A stretch of 64,000 nt of DNA from Aliihoeflea aestuarii (GCF_024105665.1 NZ_JAAAMK010000002.1:605448-669447), one strand, 5' to 3'; numbered from the stretch's first letter, positions 53,962 to 62,542 are shown. Made by a program: numbers and translations. Notes: generated by a model not told the origin, from the letters alone.

Positions 53962-53986
53962 AAGCGACGGTCGGGGCCAATGTTCC
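53962..53986 (-). promoter_or_regulatory. Candidate EcfG-type promoter of the DUF892 gene
   Basis: On the minus strand GGAAC (53986-53982) is followed after 18 bases by TT (53963-53962), about 50 bases before the start codon at 53912. Confidence 0.55.
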
Positions 53987-54123
53987 CTGCGTCGAAAAAA
54001 GAATGTCACAGGCGCGCCCGGTCATCCGGCAGAACCCGGCTCCGCCATTTTCCGGTGCTGTTCGGCAGCATGCCGGCAGGGGTTATGTTGGCGAGGGTCG
54101 ACTGGAGCTTGTTCTTCCAGCCG

Positions 54124-54489
54124 CTCGCTGTCCTGTCCGTCTACCCGGTTGCGGGCAATGATATGGAGACCGCGTCCTATAGCGAAAACGCGGAAGCCCT
54201 GCCGCTCGGCAAGGCCGACATGAAATGGTTCGTCGAAAACGTGCTCAATGGTATGGAAAATGCCGAGGATACGCGGATCAGCCTTCTTGCCGCCAATCTG
54301 TCGGACCTTCCGCTCGTGACCATCGTCGCCGCCGAAATCGATCCGCTGACGAGCCAAGGCGAGGCACTCGCTGCCGCGCTGACCGAGGCGGGCGTCGACG
54401 TTGAACACCGTCTTTTTGATGGCGTGACGCATGAGTTCTTCGGCATGGCTGCGGGCGTGCCGCAGGCAACGTCTGCCGCCGGGGCCTAA
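54124..54489 (+). pseudogene. C-terminal fragment of an alpha/beta hydrolase (acetyl esterase/HSL-type)
   Basis: The plus frame encodes VYPVAGNDMETASYSENAEA and continues to the family's last helices, with the catalytic aspartate context IDPLTSQGEALAAAL and histidine context GVTHEFFGM. The HGGG and GDSAG motifs of the first two thirds are missing, and no plausible start is present at the junction. It is a truncated esterase relic of about 122 codons between two intact operons. Confidence 0.75.
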
Positions 54490-54515
54490 AATTGAGGATC
54501 GAACGTCGTTTTCGA

Positions 54516-55634
54516 TCAAACGAGATGCAAGGGGTTCGAATTTCCCGAAAAGCCCGTGACGGCCGCAAGGTCGCCAAGACCCGACTGACCGATAAACCCG
54601 AGATCGAGAGGTACGGTATCGAGCACCGTCGAGGCCGCTGCCGCAGCGATGTCCATTGCTGAACCTGCCGGGCTTTCAAGGGCCTGAGACGCATCGCCAT
54701 CATCATAGAACAGCTTTCCAAGCGCGCCCTGCGTCCCGTCGCTCCCGCCAAGTATCGAAGCCGGTAACGACGCCAAATCACTGATTGCCGAACCGGGTCC
54801 GCTCAATGCTCCGCCGTCGGATGAGATCAGGCCGGCATCGGCCAATGCGTCATCGACGCGGCCGGTCAACTGATCGATCATATCTGCGGAAGACGCGACC
54901 AGTGTCCCGGCATCGCCGCCAATTCTTCCGAGCGTCTCGGCAACGTCGGCGCGAATGGACGATGCAAGATCGGTCGTTGCTGGCAGTGCCTCGTCGAGTA
55001 TGGATCGAACATTTGCAACGATCTCGCCAGCGAGGTTCTGCGCGAAACCGGGTTCGAGCGTACCACTGGAAATGCCGTCGACGATGCGATCGAGACTTGA
55101 TGAAATCTGCGTCGCCATGCCTTCGGTCAGCTTTTCAGTGAGCGTGGCCGAGTTCGGCATTGCCGGCTCCGGATCGGCAAGAACCGCGGTATCCTGAGCC
55201 CGCGGGACGGTTTGCGCATCCTCGACGTGACGCGCAACGACGGCCATATCCATCTCTGCTGCATCAATGAGAGGTGCACTCTCAACATCGACGTTTTGGG
55301 GAGGGACATCGATCGCTGCGACAGGAAGTGTGACGCCTTGCGGTTCCGCAACCTGATCGGCCGCAACTTGCGTTTCGACCTCGCTTTGCCGCGCTTCTTT
55401 TAGTGGCATCTGTTCGTCCGGATCATCTCGCAAGAGCCGCGCAAAGACGTTGTTCGCCAATAGGTCGTCATCGGCGCGCGCCATATCGATCGCGCCGAGG
55501 GCAAGACCGCTTGCGGCCGCCGTCAACGTCGCCATCTCGGCAATTTTGCCACCGATCTGGGCCTGGACGTTTTGCTGACGTGCCGCGTCGCTTCGATCCC
55601 GAACGGCCGCCGTCTTGGTTTTTCGATCTGTCAT
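54516..55634 (-). CDS. Acidic 372-residue protein of the type I secretion operon (possible exported substrate)
   Basis: A 372-residue acidic protein with no signal peptide, no RTX nonapeptide repeats and few aromatic residues. A hydrophobic/alanine-rich patch (ATLTAAASGLALGAIDMA) lies near residues 36-52; the middle is Asp/Glu/Ala-rich and probably flexible. The C terminus reads GFIGQSGLGDLAAVTGFSGN before SNPLHLV. Its GFSGN segment recalls GFSGDN in the small protein at 58757-59080. It is the last gene of the operon, 33 bases after the HlyD-type adaptor gene. A role as type I secretion substrate is inferred from operon membership and the shared C-terminal segment. Confidence 0.6.
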   Translation of the reverse strand: MTDRKTKTAAVRDRSDAARQQNVQAQIGGKIAEMATLTAAASGLALGAIDMARADDDLLANNVFARLLRDDPDEQMPLKEARQSEVETQVAADQVAEPQGVTLPVAAIDVPPQNVDVESAPLIDAAEMDMAVVARHVEDAQTVPRAQDTAVLADPEPAMPNSATLTEKLTEGMATQISSSLDRIVDGISSGTLEPGFAQNLAGEIVANVRSILDEALPATTDLASSIRADVAETLGRIGGDAGTLVASSADMIDQLTGRVDDALADAGLISSDGGALSGPGSAISDLASLPASILGGSDGTQGALGKLFYDDGDASQALESPAGSAMDIAAAAASTVLDTVPLDLGFIGQSGLGDLAAVTGFSGNSNPLHLV

Positions 55635-55667
55635 GGCACATCTCCCGAAATTGAACCTTGCAAGGTT

Positions 55668-56981
55668 TTAGCGTTCACGGAATGCTCCGCTGACTTCATC
55701 AAGCAACGGACTGGTCAGGTAGCCAACGAGCGTGCGCGGCCTTGTTTCGATGACGACCTGAACCGGCATGCCCGGCTGCAACTCCATGCCCGCCGACGCC
55801 ACTTCATCCGCCTCGAGCGCGAGTTGCAGCGCGTAGTATTGCTCGCCCGTAGCCTGATCGTTCAGACTGTCGGGCGAGATGTTGCGGATCGTCGCGCTAA
55901 GCTTGGGACGAACATCGCGCGGCATACCGACCAGTCGCACGTCGGCAATCTGTCCTGCTTCGACATCGCCGATGTCGATCAGCCGCAATTGCGCCTCGAC
56001 GAAAAGCGGCGTGCCACTCGGCACGACATCCATCAGACGCGTTCCAGCCTCGATCACGCCGCCCTCGGTGAAAACGGACAATCCGACCACACGGCCGGAA
56101 GCGGGCGCGCGGATTTGCGAGCGCGCCAGAATATCACCGGCCGCTTCGAGTTTGGGACGGTTATCGGCCAATGCGGTGTCGGTCTGCTGCAATTGCTCGG
56201 TCACCTCGCTCAGGCGCTCCTGCTCGAGACGAGCGATTTCGAGCCGCGCTTCGCTGATCGATTCCTGGACGCCCATCAGTTCGGACCGTCTCACACCGGC
56301 CTGCGTGCGCACCTCATCGATCGACCGCTCCAACTCGACGACGCGGCTGCGCGGTGCGAAACCCTCGTCCAGAAGACGGCGTGCGCCGACCGTTTCCTCT
56401 TCAAGCGATGCCGCCTGGCGATCCAGCCCGTCGATCTGCGTTTCGATCCCTTCAGCCTGTTCGCGCAACTGCGCCATCCGCTGCTCAACGAGGTCAACAT
56501 TGGCGGCATGCTGGCGGCTTCTGGCTTCGAAAAGCGACAATTCATTCTCGATGAGCTGGCGGCCGGCATCGCCTCTCTCGTTCAGATCGTCGGGGAAAGT
56601 CGGCGTAACGTCACCCTGCCGCTCGGCGATCAGCCGCGCGCGGCGGGCGCGCAACGCGTCGTTCGATCCCTGCAAGACATCGTATTGCGCCTGTGGCTCG
56701 GAAGGCGAAAGCCGCACCAGAACATCGCCGCGTTCGACGGTTTGTCCTTCCGTCACCAGCAATTCAGTCACGACGCCGCCATACGGATGCTGAACGCTTT
56801 GCCTGCGGCCTTCGACCTCGAATGAACCGTTGGCGATCACGGCCCCGGCAAGCGGTGCGGCGCTTCCCCACAAGGCAAGCAGGACGACGAAGCCGACGAT
56901 TGCGGCGACGCCCCAGCGAGCGGGCCGCCAGGGATCGGAATAGATCGAGCGCGTTTGAGTAGGGGGCAACATCTTTTCCAT
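55668..56981 (-). CDS. HlyD/PrsE-family type I secretion membrane fusion protein
   Basis: A 437-residue periplasmic adaptor. It has one N-terminal membrane anchor (about residues 24-47, WGVAAIVGFVVLLALWGSAA), a lipoyl half-motif (HPYGGVVTELLVTEGQTVERG), a long coiled coil (about residues 110-270), the second lipoyl half (IRAPASGRVVGLSVFTEGGV) and a C-terminal beta domain. It connects the ABC exporter to a TolC-type outer-membrane channel, which is not encoded here. It starts two bases after the ABC exporter gene ends. Confidence 0.93.
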   Translation of the reverse strand: MEKMLPPTQTRSIYSDPWRPARWGVAAIVGFVVLLALWGSAAPLAGAVIANGSFEVEGRRQSVQHPYGGVVTELLVTEGQTVERGDVLVRLSPSEPQAQYDVLQGSNDALRARRARLIAERQGDVTPTFPDDLNERGDAGRQLIENELSLFEARSRQHAANVDLVEQRMAQLREQAEGIETQIDGLDRQAASLEEETVGARRLLDEGFAPRSRVVELERSIDEVRTQAGVRRSELMGVQESISEARLEIARLEQERLSEVTEQLQQTDTALADNRPKLEAAGDILARSQIRAPASGRVVGLSVFTEGGVIEAGTRLMDVVPSGTPLFVEAQLRLIDIGDVEAGQIADVRLVGMPRDVRPKLSATIRNISPDSLNDQATGEQYYALQLALEADEVASAGMELQPGMPVQVVIETRPRTLVGYLTSPLLDEVSGAFRER

Positions 56982-56983
56982 CC

Positions 56984-58687
56984 CTATGCCGCCGTTCGGG
57001 GAACGGTCGCCTCGGCGACGTTCGTCTTGATATAGGCGTATACTTCGTCCGGCTTACCCATGGTTTCGACCGTGCCTTCGCGCATGAAGATGAGCCGGTC
57101 CATGACATCCAGAACGGTCGGACGGTGCGTCACGACGACGATCGTCGATCCATGTTCCTTGAGGGCGACAAGCGCGCCGCGAAGCCCCTCTTCGCCGGCG
57201 GCGTCGAGATTGGCATTCGGCTCGTCGAGGATGAGAAGCGAAGGCGCGCCGAGAAGCGCGCGGGCAAGGCCGAGCCGTTGGCGCTGGCCGCCCGACAGAC
57301 CTACACCGCCGGGTCCAAGCTCGGTATCGTACTGCTTCGGCAAATCCATGATCATGTCGTGGATGCCGGCGACGCGGGCCGCGCCGACTATCTGTTCGAT
57401 CGGCGGTTCGCCGAACCGTGCTATGTTCTCGCGTACGGTTCCTGCGAAAAGGCCGACGTCCTGCGGCAGATAACCCATCTGGCGGCCAAAGGCGGAGTTG
57501 TCCCACTTGTTCAGGTCGATGTCGCCATACTTGATGGTACCGTTATCCGGCCGGATCGCACCGACCAGAAGGCGCGAAAGCGTACTCTTGCCCGAGCCGC
57601 TCGGACCGACGATCCCGACTGCGCACCCAGCGGGGATGCTGAACTTCACATCGCGCAGGACGAGCTTTTTCGCACCGGGAAAACGGTAGCTGACGCCCTC
57701 GGCATTGAGCGCGTTCCCCGCCTTCGGAATGATCGTCTCGACATTGCTGTGCGGCACATCGGCCAGAAGCGTGCTGACATGGTCGAATGCGTTGCGCGCC
57801 TCGGAAAACTGTTTCCAGGCTCCCACGCCCTGCTCCACCGGAACCAGCGCGCGTCCCATGATGATGCTGGCCGCAAAGATCGTCGCGGGAAGGATCGTGC
57901 CGTTGATGACGAGAAGCGCACCGGTCCCAAGCATGAGTGCCTGAAGGACGAGCCGTGCGAACCGAATGCCGGCGGAGATGACCGCATTGCGGTCGCTGGC
58001 GAATGCCTGCCGCGTCAGCATCGTGTCGCGATTGATGCTCCAGCGATTCTCGATCGCGGGCTGCATGCCCATCGCGACGACAACGTCGGCGTGCCGCAGC
58101 AGATTTTCGGTAAAGCCGTAAGAGCGGTTCCCGGCGTCTTCGGCTTCGCTCAGAGACGGACGCGTAAAGCGCTCGTTCATAAGTGCCAGACCGAACAGCC
58201 CGATCGCGCCGACGGTGGCGATTATGCCGAGAACAGGATCGATCAGGAATAACAGGAGGAGGTAGACCGGTATCCACGGCAGATCGAACGCGAAATGCAC
58301 GCCGGGTCCGGTGATGAACGAGCGGAACTGATCGAGCTGGCGCATCTCGTGCGCGCCGCGCGAAAAACCCTGTTGTGCGGACTTGACCATCAATGCGCGG
58401 AAGACACGCGCTGAAACGGCTTCATCAAGCTGGAAACCGGTACGGATCAGAAGTTTCGCCCGCATGCTGTCGAGAATGCCCATTGTGATCAGGGCAAGAA
58501 GAAGCACAAGCGTCAGAAGCAGCAGCGTCGTGATGTTCTCGCTGACGAGGACGCGATTGTAGATCTGCATGAGGTAGAGCGGCGAACTGAGGTAAAGCAG
58601 GTTGATGACACCACTGAACAAACCCGCCATCGCGAATTGCGGATAGAGGGCGCGGAGTGCCTGCTTCAATTCAGTTGATACTGCCAA
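56984..58687 (-). CDS. Type I secretion ABC transporter (PrsD-like permease/ATPase)
   Basis: A 567-residue exporter half-transporter. Six hydrophobic segments in residues 15-300 (no N-terminal C39 peptidase or C39-like domain) precede an ATPase domain with Walker A VGPSGSGKST, signature LSGGQRQR, Walker B LLILDEPNANLD and H-loop VVTHRP. The length and layout match PrsD/AprD-type exporters. The start appears to be TTG 58687 with a weak ribosome site, so translation may be low. It lies 69 bases after the small-protein gene, behind a terminator. Confidence 0.93.
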   Translation of the reverse strand: MAVSTELKQALRALYPQFAMAGLFSGVINLLYLSSPLYLMQIYNRVLVSENITTLLLLTLVLLLALITMGILDSMRAKLLIRTGFQLDEAVSARVFRALMVKSAQQGFSRGAHEMRQLDQFRSFITGPGVHFAFDLPWIPVYLLLLFLIDPVLGIIATVGAIGLFGLALMNERFTRPSLSEAEDAGNRSYGFTENLLRHADVVVAMGMQPAIENRWSINRDTMLTRQAFASDRNAVISAGIRFARLVLQALMLGTGALLVINGTILPATIFAASIIMGRALVPVEQGVGAWKQFSEARNAFDHVSTLLADVPHSNVETIIPKAGNALNAEGVSYRFPGAKKLVLRDVKFSIPAGCAVGIVGPSGSGKSTLSRLLVGAIRPDNGTIKYGDIDLNKWDNSAFGRQMGYLPQDVGLFAGTVRENIARFGEPPIEQIVGAARVAGIHDMIMDLPKQYDTELGPGGVGLSGGQRQRLGLARALLGAPSLLILDEPNANLDAAGEEGLRGALVALKEHGSTIVVVTHRPTVLDVMDRLIFMREGTVETMGKPDEVYAYIKTNVAEATVPRTAA

Positions 58688-58716
58688 AACTTCTACCGAT
58701 GGTTCTGAAATAAAAA

Positions 58717-58738
58717 GAACGGGGCCGAAGCCCCGTTC
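58717..58738 (-). terminator. Intrinsic terminator between the small cargo-like gene and the exporter genes
   Basis: GAACGGGGC (58717-58725), loop CGAA, GCCCCGTTC (58730-58738): a perfect 9-bp stem. Read on the minus strand it is followed by TTTTTAT. It lies 18 bases after the small gene's stop, so the exporter is probably expressed by partial read-through. Confidence 0.75.
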
Positions 58739-58756
58739 CCATTTCTCAGCCCGCTG

Positions 58757-59080
58757 TTAGAGCAGGCCGCCGAGAAGACCGCCGCCGCTGCCACCGGCAG
58801 AAGCAGACGCATTCTCGGACGAATTGTCGCCGCTGAACCCGATCAGGGTTGGTGCGCCGAAGCCAACGCCGAGCCCACCGATACCGGTGAAGTCGGTTGC
58901 GCTGGCGCTTTCCGGGCCACCATCACCTGCAGACGAGGCGTCGGCGCTCGAGAAGCTCAAAATGTCACCCGTACCGAGAGACAGGCCAGGAGCCGTACCG
59001 ATCGAACCATCAAACGATGACGAGTCCGAGGAGGCCGACTGCTGGCTACCATTACCCAGAAGCTGATTGAGAATGGACAT
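58757..59080 (-). CDS. Small Gly/Ser-rich acidic protein, candidate type I secretion substrate
   Basis: A 107-residue protein with a strong AAGGAG ribosome site before ATG 59080. By my count it holds 25 Gly and 23 Ser (about 45 per cent), nine acidic residues and no Lys, Arg, His, Cys, Trp or Tyr, so it is strongly acidic and has no tryptic sites. There is no signal peptide and no RTX repeat. Hydrophobic/Gly blocks GIGGLGVGFGAPTLIGFSGD and GGGLLGGLL lie at the C terminus, where type I export signals reside. It is the first gene of the exporter operon, followed by a terminator, and preceded by an unusually AT-rich region. Function unknown. Confidence 0.7.
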   Translation of the reverse strand: MSILNQLLGNGSQQSASSDSSSFDGSIGTAPGLSLGTGDILSFSSADASSAGDGGPESASATDFTGIGGLGVGFGAPTLIGFSGDNSSENASASAGGSGGGLLGGLL

Positions 59081-59605
59081 ATGTATTTCTCCTTCGTGGT
59101 TGGTGGTATGTCACGCATTCGATACGCGACAGTGACAGTGCCAAGAACGAAACGGAGAGTCGGAAAGTTTCAATCACATGAAATTTTCAATAATATTAAT
59201 AAGTCATCATTCAGATTTTCATTTATATTCAAAAATTCAATATTAGTATATACGAAATTCTCATATGTTATTATTTTATGACGCTGCCGAAGGCAACATC
59301 CGTCCTGTGCTGAACAGCAGCCCGACACCTCTCGTTTTGCAATTGCTCAACCATCTGATGCTAAAGGAACAACCGTTCATTTTGCCCGTGATCTGGCGAG
59401 TGTGCGCGCTTTCCGGGCGTAAGGTGAAACCTTACGGTCGCGATTCATATCGAATGCTCGGGTTGCGCCGATTATTGCGACCAGTCGGCGCGAGGCCGGG
59501 CTAGCGATCCACGGTGACTAAGGCAAACTTTCAAACCGCCGCCAGGATCCAACTCCGCTGTTTTCTCGTTTGGTGACCGTCGATCCCACAGCTTCACGCT
59601 GGCAG
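59081..59605. other. AT-rich promoter region and gene-poor stretch
   Basis: Positions about 59165-59280 are strikingly AT-rich (runs such as TTCAATAATATTAATAAG) in an otherwise GC-rich window. This is typical of silencer-controlled or horizontally acquired promoters. A plus-strand 79-codon frame (59265-59504) begins in it but shows no family resemblance or good ribosome site. No terminator for the flanking DUF899 gene was recognised. Confidence 0.5.
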
Positions 59606-60298
59606 CTACACGTAGCGGTCATGGTGGCGCACCCACTCCATTCCCCCCACTTCGTTGCGGCCTTTTGGCGTGAGATCGAGCATGGCGTAGGTGCCCATCA
59701 TCACTTCCACACCGCGGCCGAAGGTGGAGTAAGTGTGGAAGACGTCGCCAGCCTCGTCCTTGAAGAATGCGCTGACGCCGGGCCATTCTTCGCCAGTCTC
59801 CTGCCATTCACCGAAATTGTAGTCGATGTGTCCACTGGCAACCTGCTCGGGTGTGAAACTGACCCGGAAATCATAATTGAACGGGCTGCCGTTCGAGGAT
59901 ACCCACGGGAACTTCCAGCCCATGCGATGGCGAAAGCGCTCGATCTCGGCAAGTGGCGCGCGCGAGACGGCAACCATGGTGACGTCGTGATTGGCCAGAT
60001 GCAGGTTCATGCCGTCGGTGTGGTCGGCCATGTAGGAGCAGCTCGGACAGCCCTGTTTCCATCCCGGCCCGAACATGAAATGCTGCACCAGAAGCTGCGA
60101 TCGCCCGTCGAATAGATCGGCCAGCGTGCGCGGGCCATCTGGCGTATCGAAGGTGTATTCCTTGTCGATCCGCACCCATGGGAGTGCGAGACGCTGCCGG
60201 GTGACCTTGTCTCGAAGACGGGTCAAATCCTTCTCCGCCTTCAGGAGGTCCCGGCGGGTGGCCAACCAGTCATCGCGTGAAACGACATTGTGTTGCAT
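59606..60298 (-). CDS. DUF899 family thioredoxin-like protein
   Basis: A 230-residue protein of the DUF899 (thioredoxin-like, ferredoxin-of-unknown-function) family. Recognisable parts are the N-terminal RDDWLATRRDLLKAEKDLTR, the CxxC-like segment CPSCSYMADHTDG and the C-terminal MEWVRHHDRY. Proteins of this family are abundant in rhizobia and often lie beside stress or detoxification genes; the chemistry is unproven. It is two bases downstream of the 94-residue protein gene in the same direction. Confidence 0.85.
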   Translation of the reverse strand: MQHNVVSRDDWLATRRDLLKAEKDLTRLRDKVTRQRLALPWVRIDKEYTFDTPDGPRTLADLFDGRSQLLVQHFMFGPGWKQGCPSCSYMADHTDGMNLHLANHDVTMVAVSRAPLAEIERFRHRMGWKFPWVSSNGSPFNYDFRVSFTPEQVASGHIDYNFGEWQETGEEWPGVSAFFKDEAGDVFHTYSTFGRGVEVMMGTYAMLDLTPKGRNEVGGMEWVRHHDRYV

Positions 60299-60300
60299 TG

Positions 60301-60585
60301 TCAGTCTCCTTCAGTTTGGGTGATGGGCGCTGCGAACCGTTGAGAAAGCAGATGCAGCCACGGCGACAGATGAAATACGCTCATCAGTAAATACATCAGG
60401 GCCATGTCGTTGATCGGCACCAATGGCGAAGCGACGGAACACATTGACATGCCCGGTGCGCTGGCGGCCGAAACCCCGGCCATCAGGGCGAATGTCGGGG
60501 TCGCAGCAAACCCAAGTCGGCCGGTCATATCGGCCATCGGCTTGAGCGACGCGTCGCCGGTCCCTGTTGCTGCAAACCTCGTCAT
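60301..60585 (-). CDS. Small membrane protein of unknown function
   Basis: A 94-residue protein with two likely membrane segments (GFAATPTFALMAGVSAASAPG and INDMALMYLLMSVFHLSPWL; the first is weak). ACGGAGGATC precedes the start at 60585. It is the first gene of a two-gene unit with the DUF899 gene, transcribed divergently from the TPR/HTH regulator. I recognise no family. Confidence 0.6.
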   Translation of the reverse strand: MTRFAATGTGDASLKPMADMTGRLGFAATPTFALMAGVSAASAPGMSMCSVASPLVPINDMALMYLLMSVFHLSPWLHLLSQRFAAPITQTEGD

Positions 60586-60682
60586 GTCCGATCCTCCGTC
60601 GAATACGGTTCAACGATTGTGATACGAAAACACTATCTCGTGCGGATGGACGGGTGGGAGTTACAAGTGTGACGGGATTGCG

Positions 60683-61903
60683 ATGGACGTCCTGATTGCC
60701 GCCGCGGCGCGCGCACTCTCGGCCGGCGACCCGCTTGCGGCGCTGAAAAGGATCGCGTTGCGCAATGACGCTCCCGCGCTGGCGATGCGCGGCATCGCGA
60801 TGGCCCAACTCGGCGACTTCGCGCGCGCCAGGGAACTGCTGCGCAGCGCGGCACGCGCATTTGGCCCGAAAAACCCCGCGCCCCATGCGCGCTGTGTCGT
60901 TGCCGAAGCCGAGATAGCACTCGTTTCGCGTGATCTGGGTTGGTCTTTGCAGATGCTCAAGGCGGCGCGGACGACGCTTGCGGCGTGCGATGACCAAATG
61001 AATGCCGCACATGCCGGCTATCTCGAAGCCAGGCTCCTTCTCCTGATAGGTCGTCTCAATGAAGCCGAAGCGGTGCTCGGTGAGGTCGATGTCGGCATTC
61101 TGCCGCGACCTTCGCAGGTCGGGTACGAGTTGGTCATGGCGGGCATAGCCATACGGCGCATCAGGACCGGGCCGGCCAGAGCCGCTCTGGAGCGGGCCTG
61201 GAAAGTGGCAGAAATGGCACGCATTCCAGCGCTCACGGCCGAGGCGGATCAAGCAATGCGAGCGTTCGAAGCACCGGTCGCCCGTCTCATCGCGCAAGGC
61301 ACTGAGCGATTGTTCCATCTTGAGGAGGTTGAAGCGCTCTTGGCCTCGGATACGCTTATTGTGGATGCCTGCCGGAACGTCGTGCGTGCGGGAACAGCCA
61401 TCATTCCGCTCACCACTCGTGCCGTACTTCTCAATCTCATCCGTGCTCTTGCAGAGGCATGGCCGGTGGATGTGCCGCGCGAGGTGCTGCTCAAGCGCGC
61501 TTTCCGGGCACAGCATGCCGACGAGTCGCACCGCGCGAGGCTGCGTGTCGAAATCGCCCGGCTGCGCGAGGTGATCGGGCCGCTGGCGGCGCTCGTCGCA
61601 ACCAGGCGAGGCTTTGTTCTGAAGCCTCACGCCGCGCGTGACGTTGCCGTGCTGGTGCCACCTGTCGAAGGCGACCATGCCAAAGTGTTCGCTTTGCTCG
61701 CTGACGGTCAAGCCTGGTCGAGTTCTGCATTGGCGCTGGCGCTGGGCGTGAGCACGCGTACTGTACAACGGGCACTCGAAGAGCTTGCCCTTGAAAACAA
61801 GGTCGAGTCTTTCGGGCGGGGGCGGGCCTGCCTTTGGATCGCGTCGAGCGTGCCGAGATTCCCGACAAGCTTGTTACTTCCGGCCGTGGAATTACCTGTC
61901 TAG
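60683..61903 (+). CDS. TPR-containing transcriptional regulator with C-terminal helix-turn-helix
   Basis: A 406-residue protein. The first ~200 residues are helical repeats of TPR type (GDFARARELLRSAARAFG, HAGYLEARLLLLIGRLNEAEAV). The C-terminal part contains a winged-helix-like segment (SSSALALALGVSTRTVQRAL, about residues 354-373). It is divergent from the DUF899 pair with a 97-base gap and codirectional with the beta-propeller gene, so it is a candidate regulator of both. The effector is unknown. Confidence 0.7.
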   Translation: MDVLIAAAARALSAGDPLAALKRIALRNDAPALAMRGIAMAQLGDFARARELLRSAARAFGPKNPAPHARCVVAEAEIALVSRDLGWSLQMLKAARTTLAACDDQMNAAHAGYLEARLLLLIGRLNEAEAVLGEVDVGILPRPSQVGYELVMAGIAIRRIRTGPARAALERAWKVAEMARIPALTAEADQAMRAFEAPVARLIAQGTERLFHLEEVEALLASDTLIVDACRNVVRAGTAIIPLTTRAVLLNLIRALAEAWPVDVPREVLLKRAFRAQHADESHRARLRVEIARLREVIGPLAALVATRRGFVLKPHAARDVAVLVPPVEGDHAKVFALLADGQAWSSSALALALGVSTRTVQRALEELALENKVESFGRGRACLWIASSVPRFPTSLLLPAVELPV

Positions 61904-61912
61904 AATAAAGAC

Positions 61913-62542
61913 ATGAAACATTCGGCTGCTGAGATTATCCGTGAGTACGGGCCCTTTCCCGATGTCGATGACGTGCACGGTGTTACGTTCGACGGCCAGC
62001 AGGTCTGGTTCGCAACAGGCGACAGGCTGAATGCTCTCGATCCCGAAAGCGGAAATGTCATGAGATCGCTCGACATTGCCGCCGATGCAGGGACCGCATT
62101 CGACGGCACGCATCTGTATCAGATCGCCGGCGCCAAAATCTGCAAAATCGACCCCAAGACCGGCGAGGTAATCGCCACCATACCCGCACCTGGGAATGGC
62201 GGGGACTCAGGGCTGGCCTGGGCGGAGGGGTCACTCTGGGTCGGCCAGCACCGCGGCCGCAAGATCCATCAGGTCGATGCCGAGACGGGAGCGGTGTTAC
62301 GCACGATCGAATCCGACCGATTTGTCACAGGAGTGACCTGGGTCGATGGCGAGCTTTGGCATGGCACCTGGGACGATCGCGAAAGTGATCTCCGGCGAAT
62401 AGATCCCAAGACGGGCGACGTGCTCGAGCGGCTGAATATGCCACCCGGAACCGGCGTTTCAGGGCTCGAATCCGATGGCCGCGATCGCTTTTTCTGCGGC
62501 GGCGGAAGCAGCGGAACGGTGAGAGCCGTTCATCGGCCTTGA
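61913..62542 (+). CDS. Beta-propeller (glutaminyl-cyclotransferase/YncE-like) protein, 3' end altered by an IS element
   Basis: A 209-residue propeller protein with repeated blade motifs (DPESGNVMRSLDI, DPKTGEVIATIPAP, DAETGAVLRTIES, DPKTGDVLERLNM). No signal peptide is seen. It starts nine bases after the regulator gene. Its stop codon TGA (62540-62542) is made by the first bases of the adjacent IS3-family element (TGACC...), so the natural C terminus, expected to be a few residues to a few tens of residues longer, has been replaced. Probably still folded, but the end is not native. Confidence 0.7.
   Translation: MKHSAAEIIREYGPFPDVDDVHGVTFDGQQVWFATGDRLNALDPESGNVMRSLDIAADAGTAFDGTHLYQIAGAKICKIDPKTGEVIATIPAPGNGGDSGLAWAEGSLWVGQHRGRKIHQVDAETGAVLRTIESDRFVTGVTWVDGELWHGTWDDRESDLRRIDPKTGDVLERLNMPPGTGVSGLESDGRDRFFCGGGSSGTVRAVHRP

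Noticed and set aside
51393..54161. 922-codon plus-strand open frame opposite katE
   Set aside because: Antisense to a clear catalase gene; such long shadows are normal in GC-rich coding DNA and the translation has no recognisable domain.
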